Origin: Methylococcales bacterium
GTDB lineage: Bacteria; Pseudomonadota; Gammaproteobacteria; Methylococcales; Methylomonadaceae
Assembly (NCBI GenBank): GCA_009692395.1
Contig: SHZG01000106.1
Location: 1-7,944 of the forward strand
Reading direction: 5' to 3'
Length of the DNA: 7,944 bases
A model generated the notes under the pieces. That model did no database searches. It was not told where the DNA came from and was given only the letters and a program-made list of their open reading frames with translations. A program made the translations under genes and the position numbers. Of this stretch, positions 1 through 5,529 are shown piece after piece. Each line of letters begins with the position of its first letter. Position 1 is the stretch's first letter.

Positions 1-149
1 TCTTGCAAGCGCAACGGATTTTAATGCCCGTGTTAAACATCGGCTTGCCTGATAGCTTTGTTGAACAAGGCACACGCGAGGAGTTGCTGGCATTCTGTGG
101 ATTGGATACGCAAAGTATTTTGGCGCAGATTGAGGCGTTTTGTGCGTAA
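1..149 (+). CDS. dxs: 1-deoxy-D-xylulose-5-phosphate synthase, C-terminal end (partial)
   Basis: Only the last 48 residues are present; the first complete codon is at position 3 and the stop is TAA at 147-149. The readable tail runs through PVLNIGLPDSFVEQGTREEL and then LAFCGLDTQSILAQIEAF. The NIGLPDxFxEQGxxxEL stretch is the characteristic end of DXS, the thiamine-diphosphate enzyme that condenses pyruvate and glyceraldehyde 3-phosphate in the first step of the MEP isoprenoid pathway in the cytoplasm. The catalytic and ThDP-binding parts lie outside the window. The gene ends 20 bp before a hairpin terminator that it shares, less ideally, with the convergent cold shock gene. The identification rests on a short but very conserved tail. 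Confidence 0.85.
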   Translation, partial: LQAQRILMPVLNIGLPDSFVEQGTREELLAFCGLDTQSILAQIEAFCA

Positions 150-168
150 ACCGTCCATTTGAATAGAC

Positions 169-203
169 AAAAAAAAGCCCCAAAACCAGTTGGTTTTGGG
201 GCT
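169..203 (-). terminator. Rho-independent terminator of the cold shock gene
   Basis: A perfect 12-bp stem (176-187 paired with 192-203, AGCCCCAAAACC against GGTTTTGGGGCT) closes a four-base AGTT loop. Read on the minus strand it is followed by a run of eight T (complement of A169-A176). It begins 18 bp beyond the stop codon of the cold shock gene. On the plus strand the downstream sequence is only CTGTCTTAT, so it would stop dxs transcripts less efficiently, although it lies in the right place to act in both directions. Confidence 0.9.
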
Positions 204-221
204 GTCTTATAAGGAACTTTA

Positions 222-431
222 TTACGCTGGAGTTACATTTTCAGCTTGAGGACCTTTGGCACCTTGAGTTACTTGCATAGTAACTTGCTGACCTTCTTTC
301 AAGGTTTTGCGACCAGAACCATTAATTGCACTGTGATGAACAAAAACGTCTTTACCGCCCGCTTGCTCAATAAAACCGAAACCTTTTTCATCGTTAAACC
401 ACTTAACGGTACCTACAACTTGCTCTGACAT
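222..431 (-). CDS. Cold shock protein, CspA family
   Basis: This is a 69-residue single cold-shock domain, the normal length for the family. The RNA-binding motifs are intact: KWFN at 10-13, RNP1 KGFGFI at 16-21 and RNP2 VFVHHSA at 29-35. These place aromatic residues on the face of an OB-fold beta barrel that binds single-stranded RNA or DNA and melts RNA structure. The start ATG (429-431) is preceded by GAGTG about 5 bases upstream, an acceptable ribosome binding site. The gene is monocistronic: crcB ends 163 bp upstream and a strong terminator follows. The long leader is typical of csp genes, some of which are cold-induced through their 5' UTR, but no cold-box was recognised. Which paralogue (cspA, cspC, cspD or cspE) it is cannot be decided from one gene. 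Confidence 0.95.
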   Translation of the reverse strand: MSEQVVGTVKWFNDEKGFGFIEQAGGKDVFVHHSAINGSGRKTLKEGQQVTMQVTQGAKGPQAENVTPA

Positions 432-522
432 AGTTCACTCTATTCTTAAAAAATCGCCAATCAACTGGCTTTACAAATCCCAACTTCAAAATAAAGCTGG
501 CTCAATCTTTTACTGCGTTCAA

Positions 523-552
523 ATGGTAGCACTAATAAGACAGATAGAGCAA
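523..552 (-). promoter_or_regulatory. Possible extended -10 promoter of the cold shock gene
   Basis: On the minus strand TTGCTC (547-552) lies 18 bp from TACCAT (523-528), which is preceded by TG one base upstream to form an extended -10 TGCTACCAT. Transcription would start near 516 and give a leader of about 85 nt. A second AT-rich candidate (TATAAA, further upstream near 560-566) would give a leader of about 140 nt but has no good -35. The rest of 432-594 contains nothing else I can name. Inferred from motifs only. Confidence 0.35.
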
Positions 553-594
553 AGACATTTTATAAATGCGTGTGATGAAAAACAGATTTTTTGT

Positions 595-1302
595 TTATAT
601 TTGCTTTCCCACTAAGAATCCTAGCCAAGTTACTAATAGACACAAGCCACTATTACCGATAAAAACGCCTAGCATGGTATTCAAATGATTATTAAATGAA
701 TAACCTTGATCTATCAAAAATAAGATGACATAGAGACCTGATAAGGTTAAATAAGTACCCAGCATAATCACTACCATTGCTGCGCGATGCTCCATTGGCA
801 GAGCTATTTTTTGCAATAAAATGGTGGCGATAATGCCGATTAAAAACGCCCCTAGTGAGTTGACTATTAATAAGGCATAAGGAATCACCGTATTCGCCCA
901 CTGTATAACCCCTCCCGAATACAAAAATAAACTTTTGCCGCACAGCAAGCCTAGCCAGACGGCACACAGACAACCACCGACACTAGAGACGACATTTAAT
1001 GCCGCTTTGCTGACATTGCCCTGCTCTAGCAAATAAAACGTTTCTAATGAAAAGGTAGAAAAGGTAGTAAACGCGCCAATAAAGCCGATGAGAATTGCCG
1101 CTCTGTATTCCATGCCGATAGAAATACGGTGCAGAATTAATGCTTCAGTCAGTAAGCCCATTAAAAATGAACCAATGACATTAACAACCAGCGTACCGAA
1201 TGGAAAATCGCGCCCTAACCACGCGTACATACCAGACGACACTAAAAAACGTGTCACTGCGCCGCACCCGCCGCCTAACGCGACCACAATCAGTTGGTTC
1301 AT
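595..1302 (-). CDS. crcB: Fused tandem CrcB/Fluc fluoride channel homologue (4+3 helices)
   Basis: CrcB/Fluc proteins are small four-helix membrane proteins (about 125 residues) that assemble as antiparallel dimers to export fluoride. This protein has 235 residues and two CrcB-like halves. Residues 1-125 are canonical: GGGCGAVTR (10-18), GTLVVNVIGSF with N41 (36-46), and GAFTTFSTFS with Phe-box residues F81 and F84 (76-85). Residues 140-235 repeat helices 2-4: LIVNSLGAF with N148, MEHRAA matching MEYRAA, and WLGFLVGK matching WLGLLCGK. Helix 1 is missing from this half and its Phe-box positions are leucines (L187, L190). Hydrophobicity suggests seven membrane helices. The start lies 2 bp after the orn stop (TAAGTATG), with no strong ribosome binding site, so translation is probably coupled to orn. 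Family membership is clear; whether it conducts fluoride is not. Confidence 0.85.
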   Translation of the reverse strand: MNQLIVVALGGGCGAVTRFLVSSGMYAWLGRDFPFGTLVVNVIGSFLMGLLTEALILHRISIGMEYRAAILIGFIGAFTTFSTFSLETFYLLEQGNVSKAALNVVSSVGGCLCAVWLGLLCGKSLFLYSGGVIQWANTVIPYALLIVNSLGAFLIGIIATILLQKIALPMEHRAAMVVIMLGTYLTLSGLYVILFLIDQGYSFNNHLNTMLGVFIGNSGLCLLVTWLGFLVGKQI

Positions 1303-1304
1303 AC

Positions 1305-1850
1305 TTAGAGCTTAATAAAATGTTCGCGGTAATAGCGCAGCTCTTCAATGGATTCGATAATATCATCTAAGGCTTGATGCTTGGTTTCTTTCTTAAAGCC
1401 ATCTTTTAACGCAGGAGCCCAACGAGCCGCCAATTCTTTCAGCGTAGACACATCAATATTACGATAATGAAAATACGCCTCTAACGCAGGCATATAGCGC
1501 ACTAAAAACCGTCTATCCTGCCCAATACTATTACCGCAAATCGGCGAGGTATTCGCAGGCACCCATTGCTGTAAAAACTCAATCGTCAAACGTTCCGCCT
1601 CCGCATCATTAACCGTCGAAGCCTTCACTCGCTCAATTAGCCCCGATTGCCCATGATGCAACTGATTCCAATCATCCATCGCCGCCAATGCTTCATTCGA
1701 TTGATGCACGGCAATCACAGGCCCTTGTGCCAGAATATTTAAATCTTTATCGGTGATAATGGTCGCTATTTCAATAATCAAATCTGTCTCAGGATTGAGA
1801 CCTGTCATTTCTAAATCTATCCAAATAAGGTGCTGTGAATCTTGTGCCAT
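1305..1850 (-). CDS. orn: Oligoribonuclease (DEDDh 3'-5' exoribonuclease)
   Basis: The protein has 181 residues, the same size as E. coli Orn. It degrades very short RNAs (chiefly dinucleotides, including pGpG from cyclic-di-GMP breakdown) to mononucleotides in the cytoplasm. All five catalytic residues are at their expected places: D12 and E14 in IDLEMTG (ExoI), D112 in GNSIGQDRRFL (ExoII), H158 and D163 in KHQALDDI (ExoIII). The start ATG has only a weak upstream GGA. An upstream ATG 20 bases earlier is out of frame, so 1850 is the best start. crcB follows after 2 bp, and an extended -10 promoter lies about 30 bp upstream. Nothing suggests loss of function. Confidence 0.97.
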   Translation of the reverse strand: MAQDSQHLIWIDLEMTGLNPETDLIIEIATIITDKDLNILAQGPVIAVHQSNEALAAMDDWNQLHHGQSGLIERVKASTVNDAEAERLTIEFLQQWVPANTSPICGNSIGQDRRFLVRYMPALEAYFHYRNIDVSTLKELAARWAPALKDGFKKETKHQALDDIIESIEELRYYREHFIKL

Positions 1851-1854
1851 TGCG

Positions 1855-1913
1855 TTGAATCCGTTGTCATAAAAGTGGCGGTTAGTGTAGCATTGCGGGT
1901 GTCTATCGTCTAA
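1855..1913 (-). repeat. Copy A of a ~60-bp repeat covering the orn promoter and leader
   Basis: Read on the minus strand, this 59-bp segment aligns with 7661-7718 on the plus strand. By hand I count about 50 matches in 61 columns, including an uninterrupted 20-bp core CGCAATGCTACACTAACCGC (1878-1897 here, 7676-7695 there). The similarity starts at the -35 element, continues through the -10 and leader, and fades about 4 bases before the orn start codon. Confidence 0.8.
1884..1913 (-). promoter_or_regulatory. Probable orn-crcB promoter (extended -10)
   Basis: On the minus strand TTAGAC (1908-1913) is separated by 18 bp from TACACT (1884-1889), with TG one base upstream giving the extended -10 TGCTACACT. 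Transcription would begin near 1877, leaving a leader of about 27 nt before the orn ATG. Support comes from the near-identical arrangement in the second copy at 7661-7689, where the spacer is 17 bp. Confidence 0.5.
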
Positions 1914-1930
1914 CTGCCTGCTTTGTTGAA

Positions 1931-1960
1931 TTGCTAAAACTCAACAACCTAATTTATACG
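1931..1960 (+). promoter_or_regulatory. Possible promoter of the Fic-like/zeta gene unit
   Basis: TTGCTA (1931-1936) and TATACG (1955-1960) are separated by 18 bp. This is a mediocre sigma-70-like pair about 60 bp upstream of the ATG at 2021. It is the only reasonable candidate I see in the AT-rich divergent region between orn and this gene. No operator or palindrome was recognised. Weak, motif-only support. Confidence 0.25.
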
Positions 1961-2020
1961 ACTGATAAACCGAGCTTTTACCCTACTCATTACGATTAAC
2001 AGCTGTGAAGCGACTACATT

Positions 2021-4189
2021 ATGACAACACACACCACACCTCGAATTTCAGGTTACAAACAACTGAAAAAATTGCGTACTGTATTAGCGATTGCGCGGGG
2101 TAGCGCGATACTGTCAACTTTACAACACGAGGCAGAAGCGACAGTGTCGCAAGACCAAGCCAAACGTGTTACCTATCTAACTGAGTTATTTTCGCGTATT
2201 CATCGGGAAATATATCAAGACTGGAAAGAGCAAATTACTGTCAATCATCGGCCGGGTAGTATGAGCGATGCTAACAAACGTAAAGCCTTTCGAGAAATCA
2301 TTGAGCATTTGGTGTTAGACGGCGAAGGCAATAACCAAGATAGCGCGATTTTTGATAATAACGGCTTTGTTATTCATACCGATAATATTGCCGAACGCTT
2401 AAGCCTGTTTTATCTCAATATGCGCAGTGTTCGCCCTTTTTCATTCGGCAATCGGCTCACACTTGATTTATTCATGACCGCCTTGGGTAATCTGCCTGCC
2501 TTTAAAGCCGTTTATGAGCAAGGCATTGATTTTAGACGCTTAGCCGCTGATGATCCTATTGCGTTACATGATACTAACAGCCGCGTAGACGATATTAGCC
2601 TCGCTTTTCAACACGCACTTGACCCTACGCTGAGTAAAAATTTACAAAATCAGCCCAATTGCTACGGTAAATGGCCAGAAAATAAGCGATTTATTTCAGG
2701 TATTCCGTTTTTATCGCATAAAACCGCAGAGGGGATTGACTGTTTGGTGTCGGTCAATGGTGGTTTAGTTCCCTTCGACCGCATTGAGGAAAAATTATTT
2801 ATCGCAGGCAAGCATTTAGCCGATTATCCGTTGTGTGATGCTGAAAATGTCATTGGTTATTTGCCCGATACCGAGATGTTGCGTGTCGTGGGTAAAACCG
2901 ATATTGATGGCATTCCTGTCTGTGAAAACGGCGTTGCACCACTATTTTGTCTCGATGTTAATATGTTGTCTGGACTGCGTTCGCCGTCACATACCGAATT
3001 AGTGGAATTGCTCAAGCAATGCGCGGGGCGAAAAGCGCAAGTATTTGATTTAGCGGATAACGAAGTGCTTAAACATAAAATGCTGGCGATTGCTGAGGAC
3101 GATGAACGACTCATTCGCGCGGTGGAAATTGCCTACGATAGGTTGTCTTATATCAGTCAAAAACTCAATCTAGCCAAACAAGTCATCTTTAAAAGCAAAA
3201 TACCCGATACCCAACCACAATTATTTATGTGCATGGGCGGCGCAGGTTCAGGAAAAACCGCTGTTGAAGAGTTAGCAACCGCGCTGTGTGGTGATAATTT
3301 TGTGGTCGCTTCGTTAGATGAGTTTCGTAAAATCAGCGATTTGTATCGTGTATTAACAGCAGCAGGGCATCACAGTGATGATTATATTTATGTTGAACCT
3401 TTTGCCAATCGCTTGCGTAGCTTAGTGGCAGAACAGGCTAAACAAAATTCGATTAACATTCTTTACGATGGCACGGGTATTCCTTACAACCCCCGTTACT
3501 CCAGCATTGTTGAACAATTTAAACAAGCGGGTTTTAAAACCCAAGTCACCGCTGTCGATGCCTTCCTTGTTAAACCAGAAGGGCGTGAAGATGAATTACC
3601 GCGCTCTGCCGTTATTAATAGCGTTAAAGCGCGTTATGAACAAACAGACCGCGCGTTGCCGTGGGTAGTGACTGTCGATAAACATATCCGCGCACCTGCT
3701 TCTTTTTTGGATGCCTTAGAGCATAAATCGTTGGAAAAATTGTCACTGTTTGCCAATGATGGTGAGCGTGATTGTCATTATTTAGTTGCTGAAAGTTTCA
3801 TTTTTTCTAATGAAGAAGTGGATACTTTACAAGCACAACAACGAGACAGTACGCTCAAAGAGTACCTGTATTGTTTGAGTAAACACCATGCTGATTCCGT
3901 ATTAAAAAACTTAGCTAAACAGGATATTGCTAAGTTATACGCGTTGATTCACCGTAACCCACTGTTTGAAGAAACCAATGTCGCTTATCAAATTTACAGC
4001 AGTGGTAATGAAAACCGCGTTTTGGTGATTTATAACGCCAGACGACTAGCGGATTTTGTCGAAAAACGGCAATTAAATCCGAATGCATCGGGTGAACAAG
4101 GGCTATTACATAAACCTGAAGCCCTGTCATTTCATGTAGACCCATCGTGCAAAGAGCCGTGGATAACGCGGCTACAAGATTCCTGCTAG
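2021..4189 (+). CDS. Large protein with degenerate Fic-like segment and zeta-toxin-like P-loop kinase domain
   Basis: A soluble protein of 722 residues with no signal peptide or membrane segment. Residues about 85-200 resemble a Fic/Doc fold: RLSLFYLNMRSVRPFSFGN and the following helix match the Fic signature HPFxxGNGR and its flanks, but the catalytic His is R138, the acidic residue is F142, and GNGR is shortened to GNR. Residues about 400-560 resemble the zeta-toxin/UDP-GlcNAc kinase family: Walker A GGAGSGKT (406-413), SLDEFR with candidate catalytic D433, YDGTG (482-486), and an Arg-containing helix RYEQTDRALP (538-547). Residues 210-390 and 590-722 match nothing I know. The upstream GAAG is a weak ribosome binding site. 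The next gene's Shine-Dalgarno overlaps this stop codon, so they are probably cotranscribed. No small antitoxin gene lies beside it. A phosphotransferase acting on a nucleotide sugar or similar small molecule is plausible, but its function is unknown. Confidence 0.7.
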   Translation: MTTHTTPRISGYKQLKKLRTVLAIARGSAILSTLQHEAEATVSQDQAKRVTYLTELFSRIHREIYQDWKEQITVNHRPGSMSDANKRKAFREIIEHLVLDGEGNNQDSAIFDNNGFVIHTDNIAERLSLFYLNMRSVRPFSFGNRLTLDLFMTALGNLPAFKAVYEQGIDFRRLAADDPIALHDTNSRVDDISLAFQHALDPTLSKNLQNQPNCYGKWPENKRFISGIPFLSHKTAEGIDCLVSVNGGLVPFDRIEEKLFIAGKHLADYPLCDAENVIGYLPDTEMLRVVGKTDIDGIPVCENGVAPLFCLDVNMLSGLRSPSHTELVELLKQCAGRKAQVFDLADNEVLKHKMLAIAEDDERLIRAVEIAYDRLSYISQKLNLAKQVIFKSKIPDTQPQLFMCMGGAGSGKTAVEELATALCGDNFVVASLDEFRKISDLYRVLTAAGHHSDDYIYVEPFANRLRSLVAEQAKQNSINILYDGTGIPYNPRYSSIVEQFKQAGFKTQVTAVDAFLVKPEGREDELPRSAVINSVKARYEQTDRALPWVVTVDKHIRAPASFLDALEHKSLEKLSLFANDGERDCHYLVAESFIFSNEEVDTLQAQQRDSTLKEYLYCLSKHHADSVLKNLAKQDIAKLYALIHRNPLFEETNVAYQIYSSGNENRVLVIYNARRLADFVEKRQLNPNASGEQGLLHKPEALSFHVDPSCKEPWITRLQDSC

Positions 4190-4193
4190 GTGA
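4188..4193 (+). promoter_or_regulatory. Ribosome binding site that decides the start of the zinc-ribbon gene
   Basis: AGGTGA lies 5 bases before ATG 4199 and overlaps the stop TAG (4187-4189) of the upstream gene. The alternative in-frame GTG at 4190 lies inside this site and has no Shine-Dalgarno of its own. ATG 4199 is therefore preferred, and the overlap implies translational coupling. Confidence 0.8.
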
Positions 4194-4198
4194 TTTTA

Positions 4199-4951
4199 AT
4201 GGACTGTCCAAAGTGCAATAATGTGGTCGTTGACAACAATATCCAATGTTCGCATTGCGGCATTTTTTTTGCGAAATATGCCCAATATCATTCGACACAA
4301 ACCGAACAACCGACTGTATTACCGACTAACATTAAAATCTATCAAGAAGCCGATGAAATTCATCCTTTAGCCGCTTTATTGTTTGAAGATGCACAACAAA
4401 ACAGTTCAGTGCATTTTATCGGACGGGAAATACTATTTATAGGTCTTGCTGTATGGGGTTGGCAGTTAATGAGTTCGTCTATTGCCAGTAATACAGTCGG
4501 CAACTCGTTTTTACATTTGATTAACCTGCCTTTTCACGAGGCAGGGCATATTTTTTTCCGCCCCTTTGGCGCGTTTATTACCTCACTAGGTGGTACATTG
4601 GGGCAGTTATTAATGCCATTAATTTGTATGAGAACGTTATTATTTAAAACCCGAGATCCGTTTGGTGCAAGCGTTACCTTATGGTGGTTTGGTGAGAATT
4701 TTCTTGATATAGCCCCTTATATGGATGATGCGCGTGCAGGTGAGTTGCCGCTATTAGGCGGCAATTTTGGGCATTCATCGCCTTATGGTTTTCATGACTG
4801 GGAATATCTATTAACAGGATCCCATCTAATTCAATATGACCATGTGTTGGCTAGAATCGTTTTTGTGATAGGTGTAATTATTATGCTACTGTCTTTATTG
4901 TGGGCAGGATTTTTATTATTTAAACAATACAAAGTATTAACAACATTCTAA
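4199..4951 (+). CDS. Zinc-ribbon membrane protein with HEAGH metalloprotease motif
   Basis: With ATG 4199 the protein has 250 residues. An N-terminal four-cysteine zinc ribbon (C3-x2-C6 and C17-x2-C20) is followed by a polar linker. Then come hydrophobic segments near 75-95, 125-148 and 218-242, and the zinc-binding motif HEAGH (113-117) beside a hydrophobic stretch. FLDIAPYMDDARAG (168-181) could supply a third metal ligand (D170, D176 or D177), as the LDG-type motif does in M50 site-2 proteases. This suggests an integral-membrane metalloprotease with a cytoplasmic zinc ribbon, although the arrangement is not classical M50 and the substrate is unknown. The gene is coupled to the Fic-like/zeta gene upstream, and usp follows after 20 bp. 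It belongs to no named family that I recognise with certainty; a non-proteolytic role is possible. Confidence 0.7.
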   Translation: MDCPKCNNVVVDNNIQCSHCGIFFAKYAQYHSTQTEQPTVLPTNIKIYQEADEIHPLAALLFEDAQQNSSVHFIGREILFIGLAVWGWQLMSSSIASNTVGNSFLHLINLPFHEAGHIFFRPFGAFITSLGGTLGQLLMPLICMRTLLFKTRDPFGASVTLWWFGENFLDIAPYMDDARAGELPLLGGNFGHSSPYGFHDWEYLLTGSHLIQYDHVLARIVFVIGVIIMLLSLLWAGFLLFKQYKVLTTF

Positions 4952-4971
4952 TCATACTGAGGGGAAAAATT

Positions 4972-5415
4972 ATGAGTCATTATCAACACATTTTATTAGC
5001 CGTCGATTATTCGCCACATACCGATTACGTTGCCAACAAAGCAAAATCGTTGGCTGATACTTATCAGGCACAACTCAGTATTATTCATGTACTGGATAAT
5101 ATTCCCATGCCTGATACTAATTATGGCGCGGTGATTCCATTAAACGAAAACTCTGATTATGATTTGCTAGAAATTGAAAAAACCAAGCTCATGGAATTGG
5201 GAAAACGCTTCGCAGTGGATGATGATAATCAATGGTTAGTCTGGGGCGTACCTAAAGAAGAAATTTGTTCGTGTGCGACACAACAACAAGTAGATTTAAT
5301 CGTAGTCGGTTCACACGGGCGACATGGTCTCGCGTTATTATTAGGCTCTACGGCTAACAGTGTTTTACATCACGCGCACTGTGATGTATTGGCGGTGCGC
5401 TTGTTGGACAACTAA
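4972..5415 (+). CDS. Universal stress protein, UspA family
   Basis: A 147-residue protein of normal length for a single Usp domain. The N-terminal strand HILLAVDYS (6-14) carries the conserved Asp of the nucleotide-binding fold. The C-terminal GSHGRHGLALLLGSTANSVLH (113-133) is the family signature, and CDVLAVR (137-143) is the last strand. The spacing is G-x2-G-x8-G-S, one residue short of the G-x2-G-x9-G-S/T usual in ATP-binding members. It may therefore belong with the UspA-type proteins that do not bind ATP stably. These proteins are cytoplasmic dimers raised under starvation and other stresses, with poorly defined biochemical roles. A good Shine-Dalgarno, GAGGGG (4959-4964), lies 7 bases before the ATG. 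It is the third gene of a compact plus-strand unit with no room for a separate promoter except inside the upstream gene. Confidence 0.95.
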   Translation: MSHYQHILLAVDYSPHTDYVANKAKSLADTYQAQLSIIHVLDNIPMPDTNYGAVIPLNENSDYDLLEIEKTKLMELGKRFAVDDDNQWLVWGVPKEEICSCATQQQVDLIVVGSHGRHGLALLLGSTANSVLHHAHCDVLAVRLLDN

Positions 5416-5438
5416 CAAGATTAGAAGTGATTACAAAA

Positions 5439-5496
5439 CCGTTCGCCCTGAGCTTGTCGAAGGGTGAATGTGGTTCGACAAGCTCACCACGAACGG
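5439..5496 (+). repeat. 58-bp palindromic interspersed repeat (GAGCTTGTCGAA type)
   Basis: Two 26-bp arms (5439-5464 and 5471-5496) in inverted orientation flank a 6-bp spacer TGAATG. Both arms contain CCGTTCG and TGAGCTTGTCGAA. This GAGCTTGTCGAA element is a familiar dispersed intergenic repeat in many proteobacterial genomes. It sits between the convergent usp and rsgA genes. On the minus strand it is followed by TTTT (complement of A435-438 in block 5435-5438), so it may help terminate rsgA transcripts. Translating through it gives the PFALSLSKG peptide often seen in spurious gene calls. The rest of 5416-5529 holds nothing else recognisable. Confidence 0.85.
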
Positions 5497-5529
5497 CATC
5501 CCTTAAAGTGATGCTATCTGCAAAACGGG

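Noticed and set aside
1851..2020. Fluoride riboswitch upstream of the orn-crcB operon
   Set aside because: crcB follows orn after 2 bp, and nothing upstream of orn resembles the conserved crcB RNA motif, so there is no sequence sign of fluoride-responsive control.
2021..4189. Classical epsilon/zeta toxin-antitoxin pair
   Set aside because: No small antitoxin-like gene lies next to the kinase gene; the neighbours are a membrane protein and a Usp on one side and orn on the other.
4190..4201. GTG start at 4190 for the zinc-ribbon protein
   Set aside because: The GTG lies inside the AGGTGA ribosome binding site that is correctly spaced for ATG 4199, and it has no site of its own.
3930..4298. 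122-codon minus-strand frame across the junction of the first two plus-strand genes
   Set aside because: It is antisense to two well-supported genes, has no recognisable motif and is a shadow frame, as are the other overlapping frames at 246-428, 692-973, 1088-1315, 2857-3114, 3468-3668 and 6757-7218.
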